The notes under the pieces are model-generated. The model saw only the letters and a list, made by a program, of their open reading frames with translations. It was not told the DNA's origin and searched no databases. From an uncultured Bacillota bacterium (lineage in GTDB: Bacteria; Bacillota; Clostridia; Christensenellales; UBA1242): a stretch of DNA of 8,894 nucleotides. The first letter of the stretch is position 1; every line of letters starts with the position of its first letter. The stretch lies in contig CALBYO010000090.1 of assembly GCA_937889705.1 (NCBI GenBank), positions 1-8,894 on the forward strand, given 5' to 3'. Made by a program: the position numbers and the translations under genes. This document shows positions 1 to 5,793 of the stretch, one piece after another.

Positions 1-124
1 CTACAAGGTAGCCGATTCCCCCCGAACCCCCGCAAACGCTTTTTAAATTGATTTTATTGTGGCATTGCCACCCCTTAGCCCCCTAAATTTGCCATTTTCA
101 AACCAAAAATGCTACAAGGTAACC
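1..124. repeat. C-rich intergenic stretch bounded by a 10-bp direct repeat
   Basis: The 10-mer CTACAAGGTA occurs at 1-10 and again at 112-121, about 111 bp apart. The first copy continues as an imperfect hairpin (CTAC-AAG-GTAG). Between the copies are C runs at 18-23, 27-31, 71-74 and 79-83, and a small inverted repeat TGGCA-T-TGCCA at 60-70. On the minus strand these are G runs. No reading frame is supported here. The composition differs sharply from the AT-rich neighbours, which suggests a dispersed intergenic element, but the left edge is cut by the window and a family cannot be named. Confidence 0.4.
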
Positions 125-160
125 AAAAAAATAACAACCTACCTTAAAAGATAGGTTGTT
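124..160 (-). terminator. Intrinsic terminator of the lipoprotein gene
   Basis: Arms AACAACCTA (133-141) and TAGGTTGTT (152-160) form a perfect 9-bp stem with a 10-nt loop. On minus the stem is followed by ATTTTTTTGG, a good U tract, about 20 nt beyond the stop codon of the lipoprotein gene. T residues also follow on plus, so it may act in both directions. Confidence 0.8.
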
Positions 161-182
161 TTTAAAATTATATAATTTATAT

Positions 183-872
183 TTATTGAACTTTTGTTAC
201 AACATAGTCAGTTTCTGAGTCAGCTACAAGATTTGCTTCGTAGCCATCTGCTAAAATTTTATAGCCTTCTTCCATTGGGTCGCCAGGGTTAAAGTTTTTA
301 AATGTGCCACCAGAAATCTTCAAATTAGCTGTTCCTGCTTTTCTGTTATCGTCATACAAATTGATTTCCAATCTGTAACCAAATTTTGAACTTTTTTGCA
401 AAATAGAATATGTTCCGCCCTTTATTTCAACATTGCCTTCATAAGCATAAACCGCAGTAACATTACCTATAAATTCACCATCTTCTATCACAAGGCGGCC
501 GCCGTCACGAGCATCAACACAATAACAATCATTTTCTTTTGCTGCTATTGTCCCATTTCCTGAAATCGCAACATCACCGTTTTCGCCAACTGCTATCAAA
601 GACCAAGCATTATTTTCTTCATTCCAAATATCCTTGGTGTTATAAAGTTTTTTACCATTTAAATCAAGTGTCACTTTTCTATTAATCAATACTTGCTCTG
701 GCAATTCAATATCTGTCGTAAGTTGAATTACGCTTCTATCTCCTTTAATAGCATCAACAAATTCGTTATATGTTGATACTTGAATTGGTTGTTGCTCCCC
801 GCACCCAGCAAATAAAATTGCAAAAGGCATCAAAAATGCCGCAACAAGCAAAAAAATAACTGATTTTTTCAT
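183..872 (-). CDS. Secreted lipoprotein with beta-helix-like repeats
   Basis: A 229-residue protein starting MKKSVIFLL. It has a lipoprotein signal peptide (basic start, hydrophobic residues 5-22) ending FAGC at 21-24, so Cys24 is the likely lipidated residue and the protein should sit on the outer face of the membrane. Residues 48-190 contain short strand-turn units rich in G and N (LDLNGKKL at 69-76, ISGNGTI at 103-109, LVIEDGEF at 127-134, VEIKGGTY at 148-155, LKISGGTF at 184-191), the look of a right-handed beta-helix. The C-terminus carries FNPGDP...EGYKILADGY, resembling a motif I recall from beta-helix surface proteins of gut bacteria. An ATG at 947 is open in frame but lies inside the upstream terminator hairpin. 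The ATG at 872 has AAGGGGG 5 nt upstream. The exact function is unknown; polysaccharide binding or surface display is inference. Confidence 0.8.
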   Translation of the reverse strand: MKKSVIFLLVAAFLMPFAILFAGCGEQQPIQVSTYNEFVDAIKGDRSVIQLTTDIELPEQVLINRKVTLDLNGKKLYNTKDIWNEENNAWSLIAVGENGDVAISGNGTIAAKENDCYCVDARDGGRLVIEDGEFIGNVTAVYAYEGNVEIKGGTYSILQKSSKFGYRLEINLYDDNRKAGTANLKISGGTFKNFNPGDPMEEGYKILADGYEANLVADSETDYVVTKVQ

Positions 873-877
873 ATTTT

Positions 878-884
878 CCCCCTT
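878..884 (-). promoter_or_regulatory. Ribosome binding site that fixes the lipoprotein start
   Basis: AAGGGGG, an AAGGAGG variant, ends 5 nt before the ATG at 872. It supports this start, which also places the signal peptide at the N-terminus, over the ATG at 947. I find no convincing promoter between it and the tRNA terminator; TTGCAA at 925-930 has no well-spaced -10 box. Confidence 0.7.
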
Positions 885-930
885 AATCTCAATTATTATT
901 TGCATTTCACCTGTGTTTAATACATTGCAA

Positions 931-956
931 CAAAAAACCATAGGCAAAACCTATGG
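931..956 (-). terminator. Intrinsic terminator of the tRNA unit
   Basis: CCATAGG (938-944) and CCTATGG (950-956) form a perfect 7-bp stem with a 5-nt loop. On minus it is followed by TTTTTTG, 9 nt after the end of tRNA-Gly. It separates the tRNAs from the lipoprotein gene, which therefore needs its own promoter. Confidence 0.85.
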
Positions 957-964
957 AAAATTTT

Positions 965-1038
965 TGGAGCAAGTAGCGGGAATCGAACCCGCGACTGATG
1001 CTTGGGAAGCATTCATTTTACCATTAAACTATACCTGC
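965..1038 (-). tRNA. tRNA-Gly (anticodon CCC)
   Basis: The 74-nt cloverleaf folds well. The acceptor stem GCAGGTA/TACTTGC has 7 pairs with one G-U. The T arm is GCGGG-TTCGATT-CCCGC, and the 3' end is T-CCA, encoded in the DNA. The anticodon loop is TTCCCAA with CCC at 1004-1006 (plus coordinates), reading GGG codons. The outer pair of the anticodon stem (27-43) is an A-C mismatch, and the D stem is weak (GTTT/AAAT). It lies 2 nt after tRNA-Thr in the same transcript. Confidence 0.95.
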
Positions 1039-1040
1039 AT

Positions 1041-1116
<76 letters not shown>

Positions 1117-1132
1117 ATAAAATATGCTAATA

Positions 1133-1161
1133 TTCTTAGCACATTTCGTTTGTTTTGTCAA
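1133..1161 (-). promoter_or_regulatory. Promoter of the tRNA pair
   Basis: On minus, a perfect -35 TTGACA (1161-1156) is followed after exactly 17 nt by TAAGAA (1138-1133), preceded by TGC, an extended -10 feature. The predicted start lies near 1126, about 10 nt before tRNA-Thr. A short inverted repeat GCTAA/TTAGC (1126-1140) overlaps the -10 box. The promoter starts just past the stop codon of the S1 protein gene, so the tRNAs can be expressed independently of it. Confidence 0.7.
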
Positions 1162-1164
1162 TTA

Positions 1165-2193
1165 TTATATAATCGCAAATTCAACGCGGTCACGCTCTAA
1201 GTCTACTGACTTTACATATACTTCTATTTCTTCGTCCAACTTTACAATTTGTTGAATTTGTTGGCGTCTATCTTCCGTTGCATTTCTAATATGGAGCAAG
1301 CCTTCAACGCCGTCAGCAGTTTTTAAAATTGCACCATAAGGCAAGATTTTGATTGCTTTTGCTGTCATTTTATCGCCAATTTGAACTTCTTTTAATTTTT
1401 GATGCTTCAAAGATTCTTGTAATTGTTTATATCCGAGCCCCACTTTTTGATTTTCTCTATCCAATTTTATAACTTTGAATTTATATGTTTCGCCGACATG
1501 CAATACATCACTTACTGAATTTATTTTTTCATAAGAAACATCAGAAATATGAAGGAGGCAATCTACCCCACCCACTTCAACAAAAGCGCCATAAGGGACA
1601 ATGCGTTTGACTGTTCCGTCAACGATTTTATTTAAGAAAATTGAACGCCAGAAAGTTTCTTGATTTGCAGCACGAGTTTTATCATCAATAATTTTAATTG
1701 ATGCAACAATCTTCTTTTCTTCGTTATTTATTTCGGTTGCAACTGCTTGCACTTGTTTTGAAATGTATGATTTTGGATTGACTTGACGCCATGAGCAAAT
1801 TTCGTCTTCTGGGATATATATTTGATATTCACCCATTTTTGATATGAGTGCTCCACTGCCTGTAACATTTGTGATTACGCAAGTAAAGGTTGAGCCAAGT
1901 TTGATATTTTCAGCAGTTTGGTTGCCTATTTCTATATTTTTAGCAATTTTTTCAGATGCTACGACATTGCCATCGGCGTCCCTTTTATTAATGATAACAA
2001 CTTTGAATCTATCGCCGATTTTAACGCTATCAAAATCTACGCACTCGTTTTGCGGAATAAAAGCGTCTAATTTGCCGCCCAAGTTGAAAACTAGTCCATC
2101 ACTTTTTTTAGCAACAACGATACCTTCTGCTAGTTCGTTGACTTTATATTTTCTAAAAGTCTTTTCAATCTCTTCCATTGTGAATTTTTCCAT
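1165..2193 (-). CDS. Four-domain S1 RNA-binding protein (ribosomal protein S1 homologue)
   Basis: A 342-residue protein made of four S1 (OB-fold) domains at about 20-84, 98-168, 189-257 and 272-342. Domain 3 is the most typical (PYGAFVEVGG, then LLHISDVS at 213-220); domain 4 has LPYGAIL and GLLHI. Domains 1 and 2 are divergent. Such proteins bind single-stranded RNA and may help mRNA reach the 30S ribosome. In many Clostridia the S1 gene follows cmk and plsC and is often fused to or beside ispH. Here plsC is directly upstream, but ispH and cmk are absent. The start overlaps the plsC stop as TAATG, with AGAGGA upstream, indicating coupled translation. It is shorter than E. coli S1 (six domains), as usual for Firmicutes. 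No terminator follows before the tRNA promoter. A dedicated S1-like regulator rather than a true ribosomal protein cannot be excluded. Confidence 0.88.
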   Translation of the reverse strand: MEKFTMEEIEKTFRKYKVNELAEGIVVAKKSDGLVFNLGGKLDAFIPQNECVDFDSVKIGDRFKVVIINKRDADGNVVASEKIAKNIEIGNQTAENIKLGSTFTCVITNVTGSGALISKMGEYQIYIPEDEICSWRQVNPKSYISKQVQAVATEINNEEKKIVASIKIIDDKTRAANQETFWRSIFLNKIVDGTVKRIVPYGAFVEVGGVDCLLHISDVSYEKINSVSDVLHVGETYKFKVIKLDRENQKVGLGYKQLQESLKHQKLKEVQIGDKMTAKAIKILPYGAILKTADGVEGLLHIRNATEDRRQQIQQIVKLDEEIEVYVKSVDLERDRVEFAII

Positions 2194-2804
2194 TATTTTT
2201 TCCTCTTTTTATTCTCAATTTTATTTTCCATCATCTTTTCTTGAAGTTTTGCCGCCGCCAAATCTAGTGTTTCTTTATCTAGTTTTTTATCGTAAAATTC
2301 TTCAAGTGTAAAAGCTTTTCCAAATCTTAAAGTGTTAAAGCAAAATGGTCTGCTTTTCTTTTTTATCCAAACTGGAACAATAGGACTTTTAGATTTTATT
2401 GCAAGCATACAAGCACCTGCTTTGACTTGTTGCAAATCGTCTTGCATATCTCCTTCCGCTTTGTTTCTTGTTCCTTCTGGGAATATAGTTAATAATTTGC
2501 CTTGTTTTAGCACTTTTAAACTTAATTTTATGGCGTTTAGGTCTGTTTTTTCTCTATCAATAGGAATACAACCTAAACCTTTTAAAAAACCGCCAAAACA
2601 TTTATTTTTAAAAAGTTCTTTTTTTGCCAAATACTTTTGATTTCTACAAGTTGACAATGCAAGCACGATACAATCTATATTGCTTCTATGATTGCACACC
2701 AAAATTGCGTTTTTCTTTGGTATATTCCTTTTACCTTTGAATATTGTTGGGAACAAAAGCCATGCTGGAATATACAACAAAATTTTTAAAATTGTCATTA
2801 ACAT
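2193..2804 (-). CDS. plsC: 1-acyl-sn-glycerol-3-phosphate acyltransferase (PlsC family)
   Basis: A 203-residue membrane-associated acyltransferase that should convert lysophosphatidic acid to phosphatidic acid in phospholipid synthesis. The family blocks are present in order: NHRSNID (38-44, the catalytic H-x4-D, His39/Asp44), GCIPIDRE (78-85), FPEGTRN (108-114, glycerol-phosphate binding), and a proline-containing block IV around SPIVPVWI (about 139-146). Residues 4-22 are hydrophobic and may dip into the membrane. The C-terminus is very lysine-rich. The first ATG (2804) has GGTGA only 4 nt upstream; Met3 (2798) has the same site 10 nt upstream, so either could be used. It is the first gene of a unit with the S1 protein and is divergent from the small membrane peptide gene. 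The substrate is assigned at family level only. Confidence 0.9.
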   Translation of the reverse strand: MLMTILKILLYIPAWLLFPTIFKGKRNIPKKNAILVCNHRSNIDCIVLALSTCRNQKYLAKKELFKNKCFGGFLKGLGCIPIDREKTDLNAIKLSLKVLKQGKLLTIFPEGTRNKAEGDMQDDLQQVKAGACMLAIKSKSPIVPVWIKKKSRPFCFNTLRFGKAFTLEEFYDKKLDKETLDLAAAKLQEKMMENKIENKKRKK

Positions 2805-2823
2805 ACTTTCACCATTTATTATG

Positions 2824-2850
2824 ATTATATCAAAAAAAATGTATTTTCAA
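2824..2850 (-). promoter_or_regulatory. Extended -10 promoter of plsC and the S1 gene
   Basis: On minus, TGATATAAT (2832-2824) is a perfect extended -10 box. TTGAAA (2850-2845) is a plausible -35 with a short 15-nt spacer, which the TGn extension can offset. The predicted start near 2817 gives a leader of about 13 nt that just includes the GGTGA ribosome site. Confidence 0.65.
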
Positions 2851-2945
2851 AATAATATAAATACTTTTTACATCAAATATTACATCAAAAATTGAATAAT
2901 ACAGCAAAAACTACAAATACTAAAAATGCAAACAGGAGGAAAATT

Positions 2946-3116
2946 ATGAAAGATTGTTTACTTTTTGGCATGATGGTTGGCATGGTTGCTGGGGCTTTAA
3001 TTTATAGATACAGCATTGATGTTCAAAATTTGGCCGATAAAGGCGAAAAAATGGTCAAACAAGAAGTGCAAAAAATAAAAAAAGCTGGCTCAGCTTCTGC
3101 TAAAAAAGCCAACTAA
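2946..3116 (+). CDS. Small single-span membrane protein, YtxH-like in layout
   Basis: A 56-residue protein starting MKDCLLFGMM. Residues 4-20 form a glycine- and methionine-rich hydrophobic helix (FGMMVGMVAGALIY), followed by an amphipathic, lysine-rich tail (KGEKMVKQEVQKIKKAG), presumably cytoplasmic. This resembles the general layout of YtxH-type proteins, but it is too short for a firm family call. An ATG at 2892 is open in frame, but the ATG at 2946 has a near-perfect AGGAGGA (2934-2940) 5 nt upstream, which decides the start. The gene is divergent from plsC and convergent with ruvC, its TAA overlapping the TAG of ruvC. No terminator is visible after it. Its function is unknown. Confidence 0.75.
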   Translation: MKDCLLFGMMVGMVAGALIYRYSIDVQNLADKGEKMVKQEVQKIKKAGSASAKKAN

Positions 3117-3595
3117 TTTAAAAGCGTTTGATTAAAGTTCGCATGTGTTATAGCAACAGCGAGTGCATCAGCGGCATCGTCTGGCTTTGGAATTGAATTC
3201 AAGCCTAAAAGTGCTGTAACCATATATTGAACTTGTGCTTTTTCAGCCCTACCATTCCCAGTTAGGGCTTGTTTTATTTGTAATGGCGTATATTCAAATA
3301 TATTCGCATTTTGATTAATTCCAGCAAGAAGTATAACGCCTCTTGCTTCGGCAACAGGTATAACTGTTGTTTGATTTTTGAAATAAAAAAGTTCTTCAAC
3401 TGCCATTTCGTCTGGTTGATATGTGTCTATTAAACTTTTGATGCCTTCGTAAATCATTGCAAGCCTTACAGGTATTGCTTCTTCTTTTGGTGTTTCAATA
3501 ACGCCGTAATCGACAACATTGTATTGCCCATTTACATAATCTATCACTCCAAAACCAACAATTCCATAGCCTGGGTCTATTCCTAAAATTCTCAT
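3113..3595 (-). CDS. ruvC: Holliday junction resolvase RuvC
   Basis: A 160-residue RuvC endonuclease, the usual family length, which cuts four-way DNA junctions during recombination together with RuvAB. The RNase-H-like fold shows its catalytic acids: Asp7 in MRILGIDPG, Glu67 in AVEELFYFKNQ, and Asp140 and Asp143 in KPDDAADALAVAITH. The family block YTPLQIKQALTGNGRAEKAQV is clear at 102-122. The frame is open upstream to an ATG at 3652, which would add 19 hydrophobic and basic residues, but MRILGIDPG is the canonical family start. That start has no Shine-Dalgarno sequence; a -10-like box lies 8 nt upstream, so the message may be nearly leaderless. ruvA and ruvB are not adjacent. Its stop codon overlaps that of the convergent small membrane protein gene. 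Confidence 0.93.
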   Translation of the reverse strand: MRILGIDPGYGIVGFGVIDYVNGQYNVVDYGVIETPKEEAIPVRLAMIYEGIKSLIDTYQPDEMAVEELFYFKNQTTVIPVAEARGVILLAGINQNANIFEYTPLQIKQALTGNGRAEKAQVQYMVTALLGLNSIPKPDDAADALAVAITHANFNQTLLN

Positions 3596-3603
3596 ATGTG
3601 TAT

Positions 3604-3631
3604 ATGATAAAATGTTTTTCAAAATTTTCAA
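3604..3631 (-). promoter_or_regulatory. Candidate ruvC promoter, start close to the ATG
   Basis: On minus, TTGAAA (3631-3626), a 16-nt spacer, then TATCAT (3609-3604). Only 8 nt (ATACACAT) separate the -10 box from the ruvC ATG, so transcription would begin at or next to the start codon. If instead the ATG at 3652 is used, this box lies within the coding region and is spurious. Confidence 0.45.
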
Positions 3632-3652
3632 AATAATTTTTCTCACTTTCAT

Positions 3653-3681
3653 TTGCTTTCAAGAATAAATTGTAATATAAT
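3653..3681 (+). promoter_or_regulatory. Candidate radC promoter
   Basis: A perfect -10 TATAAT at 3676-3681 with a partial -35 TTGCTT at 3653-3658 and a 17-nt spacer. The predicted start, near 3688, leaves only about 6 nt before the ATG at 3695. This box overlaps the two in-frame upstream start candidates (TTG 3653, ATG 3680), which argues against both. Confidence 0.55.
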
Positions 3682-3694
3682 GAAAACACAAATC

Positions 3695-4516
3695 ATGAAC
3701 ACCAAAGATAAAAATAAGAATTTACACGAAGGTCATAGACAAAGACTTTTGCAACAAGTGCACAATTCAGGGTTAGACAACATGACCGAAGTCCAAATCC
3801 TTGAATTTGTTTTGACTTTATTTATTCCAAGAAAAGACACGAACGAGCTTGCTCATGTTTTGCTTAATGAGTTCGGGTCTTTTAAAAATGTGTTTGACGC
3901 AACCGTAGCGGACTTAGTAAAAATAGATGGCATTGGCGAAAGAACTGCAAAGTTAATAACTTTGATGCCAGAAATATTTTTCCATTATAGAGAAAGCGGC
4001 TATAAAGACAAGCCAATTTATATCACCAACTTAAATCAAGCAGTCGAATTTTTGACTGATATTTTTGATAGCAAAGTTGATGAAGAATTTTATATCATGT
4101 TTTTAGCAGCAGATGGTAAACTCATCAAGTTTGAAAGGTTATCTACTGGAAATCAAAACGAAGTTAGCATTTCTTGTAAAGACATTGTGGACAAAGCAAC
4201 AAAATACAAACCAAATTGCATATTGCTTGCACACAATCATCCAAATGGTTATTGTTTCCCATCAACCAATGATATTGCAACAACTAACAAGATTGTCAAA
4301 ATGCTTATGTATCATCAACTCTTGGTTATGGATCATGTTATTATCGGCACGAATGGCTACTATTCGTTCAGTCAAAACAACTTAATTGAAAGCATCTATG
4401 ACAATGAAGTGAAAGCCGATAGCAAAATGGCAAATGACATGAAAGACAAGATACAAAATGTGTATGAGAAAAATGTTTGGGCTTGGTCAAATTCAACAAA
4501 AATCGACAAAAAGTAG
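3695..4516 (+). CDS. radC: RadC family JAMM-domain protein
   Basis: A 273-residue protein of the RadC (UPF0758) family. The N-terminus has EGHRQRLL (12-19), typical of the family, and a helix-hairpin-helix DNA-binding motif DGIGERTAKLI (78-88). The C-terminal JAMM/MPN+ domain carries the zinc site H-x-H-x7-S-x2-D as AHNHPNGYCFPSTND (179-193: His180, His182, Ser190, Asp193), with Glu130 or Glu131 as the likely remaining catalytic residue. The extra 45 residues after the JAMM core are charged and look helical. The biochemical role of RadC remains unclear despite its name. The start at 3695 was chosen because the two upstream in-frame starts overlap the predicted promoter; no Shine-Dalgarno sequence precedes any of the three. 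Divergent from ruvC. Confidence 0.9.
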   Translation: MNTKDKNKNLHEGHRQRLLQQVHNSGLDNMTEVQILEFVLTLFIPRKDTNELAHVLLNEFGSFKNVFDATVADLVKIDGIGERTAKLITLMPEIFFHYRESGYKDKPIYITNLNQAVEFLTDIFDSKVDEEFYIMFLAADGKLIKFERLSTGNQNEVSISCKDIVDKATKYKPNCILLAHNHPNGYCFPSTNDIATTNKIVKMLMYHQLLVMDHVIIGTNGYYSFSQNNLIESIYDNEVKADSKMANDMKDKIQNVYEKNVWAWSNSTKIDKK

Positions 4517-4534
4517 AAAATCGAAAAATTAGGC

Positions 4535-4564
4535 ATTGACTTTTGCGGCAAAGTCAATTACAAT
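4535..4564 (+). promoter_or_regulatory. Promoter containing a perfect palindromic operator
   Basis: The -35 TTGACT (4536-4541), a 17-nt spacer and the -10 TACAAT (4559-4564) form a strong sigma-A-type promoter. A perfect inverted repeat lies across it: ATTGACTTT (4535-4543), TGCGGC loop, AAAGTCAAT (4550-4558). It covers the -35 and ends at the base before the -10, the layout expected of a repressor operator. No U tract follows, so it is not a terminator of radC. The likely transcript starts near 4571 and carries the three genes to 7297. Confidence 0.7.
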
Positions 4565-4602
4565 AGAACCGTAAATAAAATATACTTCGTGGAGGAAAAA
4601 CT

Positions 4603-5781
4603 ATGGCAGAAGGCAAATACTCTAATAAAAGGCAAATTAATTTACAACAGGCAAAAAATAACCCAAATGTAAAATTTAACAACTACGAAATTTTGCAACA
4701 AAAGTACGATGTTAAAACAATCCACCAAATGGAATCATTACTCAGAGCAACTGGAATTGGTTACCTACCTGTTGAAGTGAAATACGGAGCGCATGTTTCG
4801 TTTGTGCCAAGGAGCGATTACCATTTTGCAACAGCAAATCCTCATATTTTAGAAAATATAGACACATATTTAGAAAATACTATAACAAATATCTTAGATC
4901 ACGGCGATATGCTTCAAGTTCCTGTTGAAGGTCACCATTCTGGCGAAGCAATGGAGTCAAGGCTTAACACAGAAGACGAACAAAAGATGTTCACAGAAGC
5001 ATTGTCAAAATATTCAGACAAAGTTATTGCTGCCTGCGGAGGAACTCATGACGATCCTGAATTTGCAAGCAGATTGAAAGACACTTATGTTAGCGCAATT
5101 AAACAAATTTACGAAGGATTTGGAATTCCATACTTCCCAAATAGTTTGGTTGTTGAATTCAAAGTCCCTGTAATCAAAGGCAATGTCCAAGTTGGCAAAA
5201 CTTCACTTTGGTGCGTTGTTATGCACTGCTCTGGCAAACCAGCAAGCAAAAAATTAGGTTCTGTTGAAAAAACTTACGACCAAGGTCTTGGCGTTATCAA
5301 AAAATTCAATGCTTACTTTGGCAAAAATGTTTGTCCAGACTTCATCTTGGGCGGACACTTCCACGCCAACGCAGATTGCGACTATATGGTTGAAAGAAAC
5401 ATATACGACAAAGACGGCAAAGCAACTGGCTCATACATGCACACAATTAGAGTTAGAAGCAACGCAACAATTCAAGACAGCAATTCAAGTTCATTTAATA
5501 GAAGTTTCCCAGATGTTTTAATTCCAAACTTTACACAATACGATGTTCATTTTAGAATTAACCCAGCATACACACCTAACGGAATGAACAATAGTCCAAA
5601 ATTTATTCCAGTTGTAACTGAATTCCCAATCTTAAACAAGAGCGGCGAACTCAGCATGAAAGCAAAAGAATATATGGAAGCAAGAAAAGACTATAATTTC
5701 AACGAGCAAGTTAAAAAAGATTATAGCATGACAGATTTTAAAACTCTTTATTCAGACTTTGAAAACGGATTAAATCAATAA
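4603..5781 (+). CDS. Divergent calcineurin-like metallophosphoesterase
   Basis: A 392-residue cytoplasmic protein with no signal peptide. The metallophosphoesterase motifs appear in the usual order and with plausible spacing: D-x-H as SDYHF (Asp72, His74), GD as HGDML (Gly101-Asp102), GNHD as GGTHDD (Thr148, His149, Asp150), a lone His in VVMHCSG (His208), and GHxH as LGGHFHANAD (His252, His254). The metal-binding Asn of GNHD is Thr here, which is unusual. The 70 N-terminal and about 130 C-terminal residues match nothing I know. It should be a two-metal phosphodiesterase or phosphatase; the substrate (nucleic acid, nucleotide or protein) cannot be read. GGAGG lies 7 nt before the ATG. It is the first gene after the palindromic promoter and is followed 12 nt later by a possibly related gene. 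The fold is a motif-based inference. Confidence 0.6.
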   Translation: MAEGKYSNKRQINLQQAKNNPNVKFNNYEILQQKYDVKTIHQMESLLRATGIGYLPVEVKYGAHVSFVPRSDYHFATANPHILENIDTYLENTITNILDHGDMLQVPVEGHHSGEAMESRLNTEDEQKMFTEALSKYSDKVIAACGGTHDDPEFASRLKDTYVSAIKQIYEGFGIPYFPNSLVVEFKVPVIKGNVQVGKTSLWCVVMHCSGKPASKKLGSVEKTYDQGLGVIKKFNAYFGKNVCPDFILGGHFHANADCDYMVERNIYDKDGKATGSYMHTIRVRSNATIQDSNSSSFNRSFPDVLIPNFTQYDVHFRINPAYTPNGMNNSPKFIPVVTEFPILNKSGELSMKAKEYMEARKDYNFNEQVKKDYSMTDFKTLYSDFENGLNQ

Positions 5782-5793
5782 AGTGAGGAAATT

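Noticed and set aside
1844..2311. Open frame on plus opposite the S1 and plsC genes
   Set aside because: It is antisense to well-supported conserved proteins and has no recognisable product.
3596..3652. N-terminal extension of ruvC from the ATG at 3652
   Set aside because: It adds 19 residues before the canonical MRILGIDPG start, has only a weak ribosome site, and overlaps a promoter-like sequence. It is kept only as an alternative.
4535..4558. Palindrome as the terminator of radC
   Set aside because: It is followed by TACAATAGAA, not a U tract, and fits a promoter with a 17-bp spacer much better.
4535..4558. CtsR heat-shock operator
   Set aside because: The GTCAA word is shared, but CtsR sites are direct repeats of a heptad; here the repeats are inverted with a 6-nt spacer.
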